Positions 9,757-19,124 of a stretch of 64,000 nt of DNA are shown one piece after another. Below the pieces are notes generated by a model. The model was given only the letters and a program-made list of their open reading frames with translations, was not told the origin of the DNA and did no database searches. The translations under genes were made by a program, and so were the position numbers. Positions within the stretch are counted from its first letter, which is position 1, and each line of letters starts with the position of its first letter. Source of the DNA: CAYUAI01 sp964442745 (lineage in GTDB: Bacteria; Pseudomonadota; Gammaproteobacteria; S012-40); assembly GCA_964442745.1 (NCBI GenBank), contig CAYUAI010000015.1:1-64000 (forward strand), written 5' to 3'.

Positions 9757-9960
9757 TTTGACCGCTTTTAATGGTGGGACTTGAGTGTGCCATCGGGGGA
9801 TGGCGAGGTCGCGTTTGTTCCGACAAGCAATGGTTCGACCCGATTCTTTGCTCGGGTAAAGGTTGTTATGAGATTTTTTTAGATATCAATTTAAAGTCAA
9901 TAAATTAAGACCGATAACGGAGTCATAGTTTTTGGTTGGTTTAATACTTAGGATATACAT
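9757..9960 (+). other. Intergenic region with two hairpins
   Basis: Between the export and chain-length genes there are two perfect hairpins: 6-bp arms at 9789-9794/9799-9804 and 6-bp arms at 9838-9843/9852-9857. A T-tract near 9873 follows the second at a distance. They may attenuate or process the operon mRNA. Confidence 0.4.
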
Positions 9961-11547
9961 ATGCATGAAATAATGGACCAGATAATCAGCTATTTGCGAG
10001 GTATGTGGCGGTTTCGCTGGTTTATCTATCTGGTGGCGTGGCCAATTTGTATCGCCGGGTGGGTCTTTGTGTATAGCATGCCGGATGAATATCAAGCAAG
10101 CGCACGGGTTCATGTGGATACGAAATCTATGTTGAGGCCGTTATTGAGAGGGCTCGCAGCGACGACCAACCTAGAGTCTCAGATTGCTTTCATATCAAGA
10201 ACCTTATTTAGCCGTCCAAATCTTGAAAAAATTATTCGGATGACAGACATGGATTTGGATGCTAAGACTGATGAGGATATGAATGGAATTGTGTCCCGCT
10301 TAGAAAGTAAAATACAGTTTGTGAGTGGCCGCCAAGATGATAATTTGTTTCAGATTACCTATACGGATTCAGATCCGCAGTTAGCAAAACTGGTGGTGCA
10401 GTCATTCATTACCTTGTTTATTGAAAACACCTTGGGTGATAAAAGAAAAGATACTGATATTACTCAAAGGTTTATTCGTTCACAGATTAAAATATACGAA
10501 AATAGACTCATTGAAGCTGAAAATCGTTTAAAAGAGTTTACGCGTAAAAATTTAGGGTTAATGCCTGGTAGTGGTAAAGGTTATTTTGAGCAACTGAAAT
10601 CAGCAAAAAATCAGTTATTCAGTGCAGAGCTTGAGTTACGTGAAGCTGAGAACTTAAGGGACGAATTAAAACGTCAACTGGATGGCGAAGAGCCAACATT
10701 TGGCTTGGGCGCGGTTGCTGATATGTTTAGCCCTAAATTGCCTCATCCTTTTGACGGGCGAATTCGACAGTTGGAAGAGAGGCTAGATGATCTTCTACTC
10801 AGATATACTGATCGCCACCCTGATGTGATCGCAGTGCAAGAAACCCTGAAAAATTTAAAGGATAAGCGTGAGGTGGAGCTTAAAGAAGCTGAGGCGAGCA
10901 TGCCTAATTTGCAACGGCGCACCAGTAATGTTGATCAAAACCCTGTGTATCAGCAGCTAAAAATTAGTTATGGGCAAGCCGAAGCACGTATTGCCTCAAT
11001 GCTGCCTCGGGTAAATGAATATCGGAAAGGCGTGCAACGCCTAGTGGGTTTGGTGGATACCATTCCACAAATTGAGGCCGATCTAAAAAACTTGAATCGT
11101 GATTATAAAATAAACAAAGTGAATTACGAAAAACTATTAGCCCGCCGAGAGTCGGCAAAATTAGCGGAAGAAGTTGAACAAACATCGGATGATGTAAAAT
11201 TTAAAGTGATTGACCCTCCTTTTGTTGGGTCAGATCCGGTCGCGCCCAACCGGCCGATGATGATGTCTGTGGTTTTTGTGGGTGGCTGTCTTGCAGGGCT
11301 TGCCTTTGTGTTCTTTTTATCACAGCTTCGACCAACCATTGATGGGGTTAATCGATTGCGTGAATTTACCGGATTGCCGGTTTTGGGTAGTGTCTCCATG
11401 ATACGGACGGATGCACAAAAGATGCGTCGGCGGATAGAGTTCATTTCTTTTGCTGTTGTGGGCAGTTTTTTATTCGTGGTTTATGCAGGCGTATTAGTTT
11501 TTATATCTAAAGCGCATATCACTACTAATGTCATCGGAGGTGTTTGA
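9961..11547 (+). CDS. epsB: XrtA-associated chain-length determinant (Wzz-like)
   Basis: The 528-residue inner-membrane protein has an N-terminal transmembrane helix (residues ~18-40) and the Wzz domain. A long coiled-coil periplasmic region follows (~190-400) and C-terminal helices at ~430-450 and ~490-515. The motif PVAPNRPMMMSVVFVGG before the helix is the proline-rich signature of Wzz proteins. It fits the exosortase-linked chain-length family (TIGR03007-like). With the tyrosine kinase 3 bases downstream it would control the length of the exported polysaccharide. The kinase is a separate gene, not fused. Confidence 0.9.
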   Translation: MHEIMDQIISYLRGMWRFRWFIYLVAWPICIAGWVFVYSMPDEYQASARVHVDTKSMLRPLLRGLAATTNLESQIAFISRTLFSRPNLEKIIRMTDMDLDAKTDEDMNGIVSRLESKIQFVSGRQDDNLFQITYTDSDPQLAKLVVQSFITLFIENTLGDKRKDTDITQRFIRSQIKIYENRLIEAENRLKEFTRKNLGLMPGSGKGYFEQLKSAKNQLFSAELELREAENLRDELKRQLDGEEPTFGLGAVADMFSPKLPHPFDGRIRQLEERLDDLLLRYTDRHPDVIAVQETLKNLKDKREVELKEAEASMPNLQRRTSNVDQNPVYQQLKISYGQAEARIASMLPRVNEYRKGVQRLVGLVDTIPQIEADLKNLNRDYKINKVNYEKLLARRESAKLAEEVEQTSDDVKFKVIDPPFVGSDPVAPNRPMMMSVVFVGGCLAGLAFVFFLSQLRPTIDGVNRLREFTGLPVLGSVSMIRTDAQKMRRRIEFISFAVVGSFLFVVYAGVLVFISKAHITTNVIGGV

Positions 11548-11550
11548 TAT

Positions 11551-12402
11551 ATGAGTACCATTGAAAAAGCGCTTGATAAAATCGGCGATCGCCAGCAACA
11601 GTCAACCTCCGTACGTTCGCCTTCTAAAATGCACTCAGCCAATAAGCAAGGCAGCAAATCGACTAAAGTGACGATTGATCTAGAGCGGTTAGCCCAGCTT
11701 GGTATGCTGTCTGCGGAGAATGGTCGTAGTCAAATCGCCGAAGAATATCGTAATATCAAGCGGCCAGTTTTGCGGAATGTGCTCAGCGATGATGAAAATG
11801 TGCCGCTCAATATTAATTTGATTATGGTGACAAGTGCGGTGCCTGGGGAAGGTAAAACATTTAATTCTGTCAATTTGGCCATGAGCATTGCGATGGAATT
11901 AGACCACACCTGTTTATTAGTTGATGCGGATGTTGCTAGGCCTTCAGTGATGAAAACTTTGGGTTTGTCTCGAAGCAAAAAGGGACTAGTGGATTATTTA
12001 TTAAGCCGTGAGCGTGATCTTTCTGAATACTTGCTCAGTACTAATATTCCTAAGTTGACAATTTTACCTTCCGGCAAAGCTTATACTCATGCGACTGAGT
12101 TGCTAGCCAGTGAGGACATGAGAGATTTGATGCGAGATTTGTCTGAGCGCTATCACGATCGAATTGTCATTTTTGATACTCCCCCGTTGTTAGCCACGAC
12201 AGAATCTCGTGTTCTGTCTACGTTGATGGGGCAAGTTATTATGGTGATCGAAGCAGAAAAAACACAAAAAGCAACTGTAAAGCAAGCGTTATCCTTGTTG
12301 GATGATAAGCAGAACATTAGCCTTATTTTAAATAAAAACCGAAAAGAGGGTGGGCATGATTATTATTACTATGGGTATGCGGCGAAAGATCAAGATGATT
12401 AA
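11551..12402 (+). CDS. epsC: XrtA-associated tyrosine autokinase
   Basis: The 283-residue cytoplasmic BY-kinase has Walker A VPGEGKT near residues 96-102, Walker A' LLVDADVARPS, and a Walker B-like VIFDTPPLL. The C-terminus carries a tyrosine cluster (HDYYYYGYAAKDQDD) that serves for autophosphorylation in this family. The gene starts 3 bases after the chain-length gene, so the two are translated together and their products should interact. Confidence 0.9.
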   Translation: MSTIEKALDKIGDRQQQSTSVRSPSKMHSANKQGSKSTKVTIDLERLAQLGMLSAENGRSQIAEEYRNIKRPVLRNVLSDDENVPLNINLIMVTSAVPGEGKTFNSVNLAMSIAMELDHTCLLVDADVARPSVMKTLGLSRSKKGLVDYLLSRERDLSEYLLSTNIPKLTILPSGKAYTHATELLASEDMRDLMRDLSERYHDRIVIFDTPPLLATTESRVLSTLMGQVIMVIEAEKTQKATVKQALSLLDDKQNISLILNKNRKEGGHDYYYYGYAAKDQDD

Positions 12403-12566
12403 GCTGTCGTTGGATTGTTCCATGTTATTTGCATGAATAATGGTTTGATTATTGCTAGTTATTCGGCTATCTGTTTTTTATGGAAGAGTCGCCGCGTAAT
12501 GATATCTAATCATTTGATTGGGAGTAAGACAAAATTAAGGCAACCCTTATTTTGTTCTTATAGTGC

Positions 12567-12583
12567 AGTATATTCGATATACT
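12567..12583. promoter_or_regulatory. AT-rich palindrome in kinase/beta-barrel gap
   Basis: A perfect palindrome has 7-bp arms (AGTATAT and ATATACT) around TCG. It lies about 50 bases before the next gene and could be an operator or a weak RNA hairpin. Confidence 0.3.
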
Positions 12584-12634
12584 CAACAATGGTATTGGGT
12601 ATATTAAAGACTTTAATAAATAATATTGCGGGTG

Positions 12635-14191
12635 ATGGTGATACGGAATTTACGCCTGTTCGTGGTTTGTGGTTTATTGACGCTTGTGTTGAATGGGTAT
12701 CATGGAATGGTTTATGCCGCAAGTTGGCAGTTAGAACCTCATGTGACCGCCTCAGAGTTATATACCGATAATGTTAATGCGAACACTGATCAGGAAAAAC
12801 AAAGTGATTTGATTACTGAGCTTAACCCGGGGTTTTCATTGAGCCGACAGGGGGCTCGCGTCGGCGTTTTTCTAGATTATGATTATCGAGCGCGTTTTTA
12901 TATGGGGGATAGCGATCGGAATAATGCGAATCATGCCTATAGTGCGCGCGGCGATGCGGAGCTGGTTAAGCAACGATTGTTTGTGACGGCAACGTCTTCT
13001 TTATCGCAGAGAATAGTTGACCCTTTCAGGAGTTTGAGTATTGATAATGCAAATTTGACGGGAAATCGACCGAATACTTGGTCTACATCAGGCGGTGCTC
13101 GTTGGCAGTCAAAACTGGGGCGTTTTGCTCAAACACAAATACAATATACGGTTAATAAGACAAATATTGAGAGCGCTGATTTCGGAGCGACTGATGCGGG
13201 TCGGCTCAATGCACTCTTAAGTAGTAGTGCATTGCTAGCTCGATTTTCGTGGTTGTTTCAGTATAAGCAAGCGGATATCAATACGCAAAATCGTGAAGGC
13301 TTATCGCGTAAAATTGCCTATGGGCAAGCAGGTTATGCGTTTACTCGCAAAATTATTTTATCCTTGCGTCTTGGGTATGAGGAGAATCCTAGTTTGCAGC
13401 GTAGAAATAACCTTCAAGAAGGAACGACTAAAGAAGCAATATTAACTTTAAGGCCGACGTCACGTGTATCGGTGGTCGGTTCTTATGGTCGGCGGTCTTT
13501 TGGGGAAACGTATAATGTATCAATGGGTTATCAATCTCCCCGCACGATTTTTCAAGGGTCTTTTGGGCGAGGGCCTTTTGGTGACACCTATAATGCATCG
13601 GTAAATCGACAAGCTCGACGCATTGAGGTGGGATTGACTTACGTAGAGTCGCAAACGAATCGAAGCCTTTTAGCGTTAAGACAAGCGCAAATTGTAATAC
13701 CTGGTGGCCAACAAAATACTTTCCCTGGTATTGATAGCAGCCAAATACAAACTAATAATCAAGCTAGCTCATCGTCCAGATCGGTCAATATTTTTTTTCC
13801 GGTGGTTAAGGATGAAACCTTTGTTCGCAAGCTTGGCCAACTATCAGGTAAGTTAAAAGGTCGACGGAACGAATTGTCAAGTAGTATATTCTATGAGCGG
13901 CGCGAGTTTTCTGAGTCTTCTACCGACTCCAGTTATGGAGGCAATATAAGTTGGCGCTTAGTGCTCAACAAGCGTTCAAATTTTGAAGTGACCACTCGCC
14001 GTCAACGGATTAATTTGTCACAAAAGAATCGACGTGACAATGTATCGCAAATTTTTGCTCAATATAGCCATCTTCTTGCTAGAGATATTAGAATATCATT
14101 TGACTATCGACATTTGCGCCGAGATGCCTCTGATGATAGTGCGGACCAGAAGGAAAATAGAGTCAGGGCAAGCGTTCGAGTGAATCTATAA
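12635..14191 (+). CDS. PEP-CTERM system-associated outer-membrane protein (TIGR03016-like)
   Basis: The ~518-residue protein has a signal peptide ending near GMVYAASW. A long beta-strand-rich region with many alternating aromatic and charged residues follows (DYDYRARFYMGDSDRNNANH), and it ends in an outer-membrane-type C-terminus (RVRASVRVNL). It matches the exosortase-linked beta-barrel-like family that sits at this place in XrtA loci. It may assist export at the outer membrane; its exact role is not known. The frame is open to TTG 12626. I prefer ATG 12635, preceded by a weak GGGTG. Confidence 0.85.
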   Translation: MVIRNLRLFVVCGLLTLVLNGYHGMVYAASWQLEPHVTASELYTDNVNANTDQEKQSDLITELNPGFSLSRQGARVGVFLDYDYRARFYMGDSDRNNANHAYSARGDAELVKQRLFVTATSSLSQRIVDPFRSLSIDNANLTGNRPNTWSTSGGARWQSKLGRFAQTQIQYTVNKTNIESADFGATDAGRLNALLSSSALLARFSWLFQYKQADINTQNREGLSRKIAYGQAGYAFTRKIILSLRLGYEENPSLQRRNNLQEGTTKEAILTLRPTSRVSVVGSYGRRSFGETYNVSMGYQSPRTIFQGSFGRGPFGDTYNASVNRQARRIEVGLTYVESQTNRSLLALRQAQIVIPGGQQNTFPGIDSSQIQTNNQASSSSRSVNIFFPVVKDETFVRKLGQLSGKLKGRRNELSSSIFYERREFSESSTDSSYGGNISWRLVLNKRSNFEVTTRRQRINLSQKNRRDNVSQIFAQYSHLLARDIRISFDYRHLRRDASDDSADQKENRVRASVRVNL

Positions 14192-14284
14192 CAGGGCAGG
14201 TTGGCAAAGTTTAAATATGGAATTCACTTCGCCAAATAAAATTTTTTGTATTGTCGGAGCCAGGATAAATAACGGTCTTATCTT

Positions 14285-15157
14285 ATGCTGAATCAGCAGC
14301 CAATTAAAAATGCGATGACCGTGGATGTTGAAGATTATTTTCAAGTGTCCGCGTTTGAACCTTATATCAACCGAGATCAATGGGATCGTTTGCCTCATCG
14401 TGTGCAAAACAATACGAATAAAATATTGGATATTTTTGCACAGCATAACGTACAAGCGACTTTTTTTGTGTTGGGTTGGGTTGCACAGCGTTTTCCCGAG
14501 CTATTAAAACGTATTGTTAACGAAGGGCATGAATTAGCCAGTCATGGATTTTCGCATATTCGAGTCACACAGCAAACCCCGGCTGAGTTTCAAGAAGATA
14601 TTGTGCGCACTAAGCAATTACTTGAGGATATTGCGGGTGTACCAGTGAGGGGATATCGAGCCGCCAGTTATTCGATTACCAAAGACAATTTATGGGCATT
14701 AGAGGGACTCGATAAAGCCGGTTATGATTACAGTTCGAGTATTTATCCTATTAAGCATGATCTCTATGGCATTCCTGGTGCGCCACGTTTCCCCTATCAT
14801 CCGGTAGCCGGCGTTCAATTACTTGAACTGCCGATCACTACCTTGGAACTGTTTGGTCGTCGTATGCCATGTGGTGGCGGTGGTTTTTTTCGTTTGTATC
14901 CTTATGTTTTTTCTCGCTGGGCATTAAAACAGGTCAATGAGAAAGATAAACAACCAGGGATGTTTTATTTTCACCCATGGGAAATTGATCCTGATCAACC
15001 TCGCCCCAGTGGTTTAAGTGCTAAAGCACGATTTCGGCACTATTTGAATTTGCACCGCATGGAGCATCGGTTGACGCGCTTGCTTGATGATTTTTCTTGG
15101 GGGCGTATGGATCATATATTTATGCCTACGGCAGACGGTGTGTCGTCGGAGTGTTAG
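14285..15157 (+). CDS. XrtA-associated polysaccharide deacetylase
   Basis: The 290-residue protein is a NodB-type deacetylase with MTVDVEDYFQVSAFEPYI at the start, which holds the catalytic and metal-binding aspartates. The HGFSH motif lies near residue 90. A C-terminal DUF3473-type segment (FYFHPWEIDPDQPRPSG) matches the exosortase-linked family (TIGR03006-like). It would remove acetyl groups from the growing EPS. No signal peptide is seen, as is usual for this family. In many loci an XrtA-associated ATPase gene precedes the deacetylase. Here the gap is only 93 bases and that gene is absent. Confidence 0.9.
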   Translation: MLNQQPIKNAMTVDVEDYFQVSAFEPYINRDQWDRLPHRVQNNTNKILDIFAQHNVQATFFVLGWVAQRFPELLKRIVNEGHELASHGFSHIRVTQQTPAEFQEDIVRTKQLLEDIAGVPVRGYRAASYSITKDNLWALEGLDKAGYDYSSSIYPIKHDLYGIPGAPRFPYHPVAGVQLLELPITTLELFGRRMPCGGGGFFRLYPYVFSRWALKQVNEKDKQPGMFYFHPWEIDPDQPRPSGLSAKARFRHYLNLHRMEHRLTRLLDDFSWGRMDHIFMPTADGVSSEC

Positions 15158-15221
15158 TGTTTCCTTTGTTCTCTTTAGGCTGGCGCTGAATTATTCTTTC
15201 ACTTTATCATGACATGTTCAA

Positions 15222-16244
15222 ATGCAACTAAAACGACTATCAGAAATTGATACTTCACGATGGGACGCTTATGTTAAATCACATGAGCGCGGGACTTTTT
15301 TTCATTTGTCGGGTTGGCAAAGAATCATCGAACAAGTTTTTGGCCATCCAACCTATTATTATCTAGTGGAAGAGGCAGGTAAGATATGCGGTCTATTGCC
15401 ATTGGCTCATGTTAAGAGCTTTCTGTTTGGTAATGCTTTGTCATCGTTGCCTTTTTGTGTCTATGGCGGAGTGTTAGCGGATTCCCGCGAGGTGGCGGAT
15501 TTACTGGAAAAAGCGGCCATCGAGCAAGCAACGGCGTTAAAGGTAGATCATCTTGAGTTGAAGCATCTGGTTCCGCAGCATGATGATTGGCCAGTAAAAA
15601 ATCTATATGTGACGTTTAGAAAAGAAATTGACCCGGATCTGGAGCAGAATTTAAAAAATATTCCACGCAAGCAGCGTGCGATGGTTAGAAAAGGGATGAA
15701 TGCTGGACTTTCTGCGGATATTGATGACACCGTTGATCGTTTTTATGAAGCTTATGCGCAAAGTGTTCATGCGTTGGGCACCCCTGTTTTTCCCAAGCGC
15801 TATTTCCAAGTGATCAAAGAAGTATTTGCTGAGCAATGTGACATTCTGACGATTACTAAGGATGGGCAATTGATAGCGAGCGTGATGAATTTTTATTTTA
15901 AGGATGAAGTGTTGCCGTATTATGGTGGTGGAACACCGGCGGCGAGAGCGGTGAAAGGCAATGATTTTATGTATTGGGAATTAATGCGCCGCGCTTGCGA
16001 AAAAGGTATTAAGGTGTTTGATTATGGGAGAAGTAAGAAAGGAACCGGTGCTTATTGCTTCAAAAAAAATTGGGGTTTTGAGCCGACGCCCCTGCACTAT
16101 GAATATTATTTGATTAATGCGCAGCAAATGCCTGATATTAATCCGATGAATCCGAAATACCAATTTTTTATCAAAGCCTGGAAAAAAATGCCGTTGTGGT
16201 CGACGAAAATGGTGGGTCCTCATCTGGTGAAGTATTTAGGATAA
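15222..16244 (+). CDS. FemAB family XrtA-associated protein
   Basis: The 340-residue protein fits the FemAB-like, exosortase-linked family (TIGR03019-like): an N-terminal GNAT-like half (WDAYVKSHERGTFFHLSGW) and a C-terminal half with KVFDYGRSKKGTGAYCFKKN. FemAB proteins transfer amino acids from aminoacyl-tRNA to cell-wall peptides; the XrtA branch probably decorates the EPS or its carrier. No membrane segment is seen. It is in line with the EPS operon on the same strand. Confidence 0.88.
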   Translation: MQLKRLSEIDTSRWDAYVKSHERGTFFHLSGWQRIIEQVFGHPTYYYLVEEAGKICGLLPLAHVKSFLFGNALSSLPFCVYGGVLADSREVADLLEKAAIEQATALKVDHLELKHLVPQHDDWPVKNLYVTFRKEIDPDLEQNLKNIPRKQRAMVRKGMNAGLSADIDDTVDRFYEAYAQSVHALGTPVFPKRYFQVIKEVFAEQCDILTITKDGQLIASVMNFYFKDEVLPYYGGGTPAARAVKGNDFMYWELMRRACEKGIKVFDYGRSKKGTGAYCFKKNWGFEPTPLHYEYYLINAQQMPDINPMNPKYQFFIKAWKKMPLWSTKMVGPHLVKYLG

Positions 16245-16271
16245 AATTATCATTAAGTAAAGTGAATTACT

Positions 16272-17468
16272 GTGCCTCCTCTTCTTTATCTTTGTCACCG
16301 AATACCTTATCCACCCAATAAAGGCGATAAAATTCGTTCTTTTCATTGGCTCAAAGGTTTATCCGAATCCTTTGATATTTATCTGGCTGCCTTTGTGGAT
16401 GATAAAGACGATTGGCAATATATTGAGAAACTCAAAGCCTATTGTGCAGATTACCATATGGTTCAACTTGATCCAGCGTTGGCCAAGCTGAAAAGTGTCA
16501 CTGCGCTGGTGAAGAATCAACCGTTAACATTGCCTTATTACTTCGATGCCAGATTGCAACAATGGGTTGAGCAGGTTGTTAATAAGCATGATATCAAAAA
16601 TATTTTGGTATTTTCTTCTTCGATGGCGCAGTACGTGGAGACGGCTCAATATTCAATGTGCAATCGTGTCATTGATTTTGTGGATATGGATTCCGATAAA
16701 TGGTTGCAATATGCCAAGAGTAAATCGTGGCCAATGAGCTGGGTATATCAGCGTGAGGCGAACCGATTACTGAAATATGAACAAACAATAGCAAGTGCGT
16801 TTGATTGTAGTTTGTTTGTATCTGATGCAGAAATGAATTTATTTCAACAAAAATGTGCGGGTGTGGGGCGACAGTTGGGATATGTCAATAATGGGGTGAA
16901 CACCGATTATTTTTTGCCGCAACGACATTTTCATAATCCATACGATCGTGAGTTATTTAATGTGGTTTTTACCGGGGCGATGGATTATTGGGCAAATGTT
17001 GATGCTGTTCGATGGTTTGTTGAAGAGATTTTTCAACCAATGAAAATGAGCATGCCAAGGTTGCAATTTCATATTGTGGGTTCAAAGCCGACCAAACAAG
17101 TGATGGAATTGCAAAAAAATAAAGGTGTTTTCGTGACGGGAGCGGTGGATGATATTAGGCCTTATATTTATCATGCGGCGTTAGTGGTTGCCCCCATGAG
17201 AATTGCGCGAGGTATTCAAAATAAAGTGTTAGAAGCGATGGCAATGGCGAAATTGGTGATTACCTCACCACAAGGTTATGAAGGATTGGCTGCTGAAATA
17301 GAAAAAGAAATTATCGTTGCGAACCATCCTCATGAATGGATTGATTTTCTTAAGCGATATGGTGAATCATCGTCATCGAATCGTGTGGTAGGTGATCGCG
17401 CCAGAAAGTGTGTTGTGAATAAATATAGTTGGCAAAGTAGTATCGAGAAATTGAAGGGTTATTTTTAA
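16272..17468 (+). CDS. XrtA-associated glycosyltransferase 1 (TIGR03087-like)
   Basis: The 398-residue GT4-type transferase starts with GTG and reads PPLLYLCHRIPYPPNKGDKI, the hallmark start of the first exosortase-linked glycosyltransferase family. The C-terminal half carries the donor-binding fold with NNGVNTDYF and APMRIARGIQNKVLEAMAM. It would add a sugar to the lipid-linked EPS repeat at the cytoplasmic membrane face. Confidence 0.9.
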   Translation: MPPLLYLCHRIPYPPNKGDKIRSFHWLKGLSESFDIYLAAFVDDKDDWQYIEKLKAYCADYHMVQLDPALAKLKSVTALVKNQPLTLPYYFDARLQQWVEQVVNKHDIKNILVFSSSMAQYVETAQYSMCNRVIDFVDMDSDKWLQYAKSKSWPMSWVYQREANRLLKYEQTIASAFDCSLFVSDAEMNLFQQKCAGVGRQLGYVNNGVNTDYFLPQRHFHNPYDRELFNVVFTGAMDYWANVDAVRWFVEEIFQPMKMSMPRLQFHIVGSKPTKQVMELQKNKGVFVTGAVDDIRPYIYHAALVVAPMRIARGIQNKVLEAMAMAKLVITSPQGYEGLAAEIEKEIIVANHPHEWIDFLKRYGESSSSNRVVGDRARKCVVNKYSWQSSIEKLKGYF

Positions 17469-17547
17469 ACTAACGTTTGCGGAATATAGATTTTAGGGAG
17501 ATGGTCTGAACTGTTCTTGGTTTTGCCATTGTTATTAATGTCGATGG

Positions 17548-19113
17548 ATGATAGGCAATTGTGTTGTGATTGAAAAGACCAGTACTCATAATATTCAAAA
17601 TATGTACAGTGCGTTGAATCGCTCACTGATTGCGTTGACTGTGGGCTTGGTATGCCTTATTGCTGCCTACTATTCTACGTTTTTTTCTATGGTTAGCATA
17701 TGGGCTCGATCCGATACCTTTGCTCATGGCTTTTTAATTTTTCCTATCAGTCTTTGGTTAATTTGGCGAAACCGAGCCCATATTTTTGAGGTGGAAGTTC
17801 GTCCGTCTTATTGGGGATTGCCGGCGTTATTGATTTTAGGGCTTATCTGGTTGTTGGCGAGTTACATCGGTATTTTGGTTATTCAGCAACTCTGTGTTGT
17901 TGCCATGATTCCGGTGTTAGTGTTTAGTTTATTAGGATGGCCAATCACTAAACGAATGATGTTTCCATTATTTTTCTTAGTGTTTGCGGTACCGATAGGG
18001 GATGAGTTTATTCCCTATCTTATTGATTTTACAGCTGATTTTACTGTGGCGATGGTGGAGGTTGTCGGCATTCCTGTGTATCGTGAAGGTAATTTTTTTC
18101 AGTTGCCAACAGGCAACTGGTCAGTTGTTACCGCTTGTAGTGGTGTGCGGTATCTCATTGCATCACTGACGCTAGGTTGTCTTTACGCCTATCTCAATTA
18201 TTCATCATACTCGAAAAGAGCTATTTTTATCGTCGTATCAGCGTTGGTACCGATTGTGGCTAATGGGCTTCGCGCTTTTATGATTGTGATGATTGGGCAT
18301 TACAGTGATATGAAGTTGGCGACGGGTGTTGATCATTTAATATATGGCTGGTTGTTTTTTGGGGTAGTGATTGCCATTATGTTTTTTATTGGTTCATTTT
18401 GGAGAGATCCGCCACAAGAGTATGAGGCGATAGTGTCAGCGAAATCGGTAGATAATACCACTCATGGCAATGTGCGAAAGTTATATTGGGTGGGCTTAGC
18501 GGTACTCGGTTTATTGATTGTTTGGCCATTGAAGATTCTTAGCGATCAGTTGGCGACAGACTTACCAAGCGTATCAGAAATAAATAATCCCACCATTGCT
18601 GATTGGCCATTGACTGACGAAGTGTTGACGGACTGGAAACCATCTTATGAGGGGCTGGATCAAGCATCTTTGCATACCTTTAAGCAAGGCAGTCGCCGTG
18701 TCCAATTATTTATCGGCTACTATGCCGAGCAGCGGCAAGGGGCTGAGTTGGTCAATTTTAATAATGTGATGGTGTATGAGGATGACGAGACATGGCGGAT
18801 TAAGGCATCGCATAATATCACGATAAATATTGATGGTGTGGCACACAGTTTTCCTAGTCTGATTATTACTTCAGCCAACCAGCAGTTACAGATAGTTTAT
18901 TTTTATTATACGAATCAAAATTTTGTGATTGGGAAGTTAAAAACGAAATGGCTGGAAGCAAAATCCCGTTTGTCGGGTAAGTCAACCAGTGGCAGCATTA
19001 TCGCGATAGCAACTGTGTTACCTAATGATCAACAAGTGGATGATGCAAACTTGATTTCATTTGTGGAGCAAGCTGCAAAACCGATTGCTCATGTCATCAA
19101 TGAACTGAACTGA
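17548..19113 (+). CDS. xrtA: Exosortase A fused to EpsI domain
   Basis: The 521-residue protein has an eight-helix exosortase domain over residues ~20-290. The conserved catalytic trio is present: Cys197 in TACSGVRY, Arg242 in NGLRAF and His263 in VDHLIYGW. The rest (~310-521) is an EpsI/DUF3485 domain outside the membrane, with AELVNFNNVMVYED. Exosortase A cleaves PEP-CTERM tails and is thought to join the protein to a surface anchor. The fusion with EpsI is common. The start at 17548 lacks a good ribosome binding site; ATG 17602 is an alternative. Confidence 0.95.
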   Translation: MIGNCVVIEKTSTHNIQNMYSALNRSLIALTVGLVCLIAAYYSTFFSMVSIWARSDTFAHGFLIFPISLWLIWRNRAHIFEVEVRPSYWGLPALLILGLIWLLASYIGILVIQQLCVVAMIPVLVFSLLGWPITKRMMFPLFFLVFAVPIGDEFIPYLIDFTADFTVAMVEVVGIPVYREGNFFQLPTGNWSVVTACSGVRYLIASLTLGCLYAYLNYSSYSKRAIFIVVSALVPIVANGLRAFMIVMIGHYSDMKLATGVDHLIYGWLFFGVVIAIMFFIGSFWRDPPQEYEAIVSAKSVDNTTHGNVRKLYWVGLAVLGLLIVWPLKILSDQLATDLPSVSEINNPTIADWPLTDEVLTDWKPSYEGLDQASLHTFKQGSRRVQLFIGYYAEQRQGAELVNFNNVMVYEDDETWRIKASHNITINIDGVAHSFPSLIITSANQQLQIVYFYYTNQNFVIGKLKTKWLEAKSRLSGKSTSGSIIAIATVLPNDQQVDDANLISFVEQAAKPIAHVINELN

Positions 19114-19124
19114 ACATAGGTTGC

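Noticed and set aside
12415..12771. 118-codon frame before the beta-barrel-like gene
   Set aside because: It overlaps the signal peptide of a well-supported gene in another frame and its composition is not protein-like.
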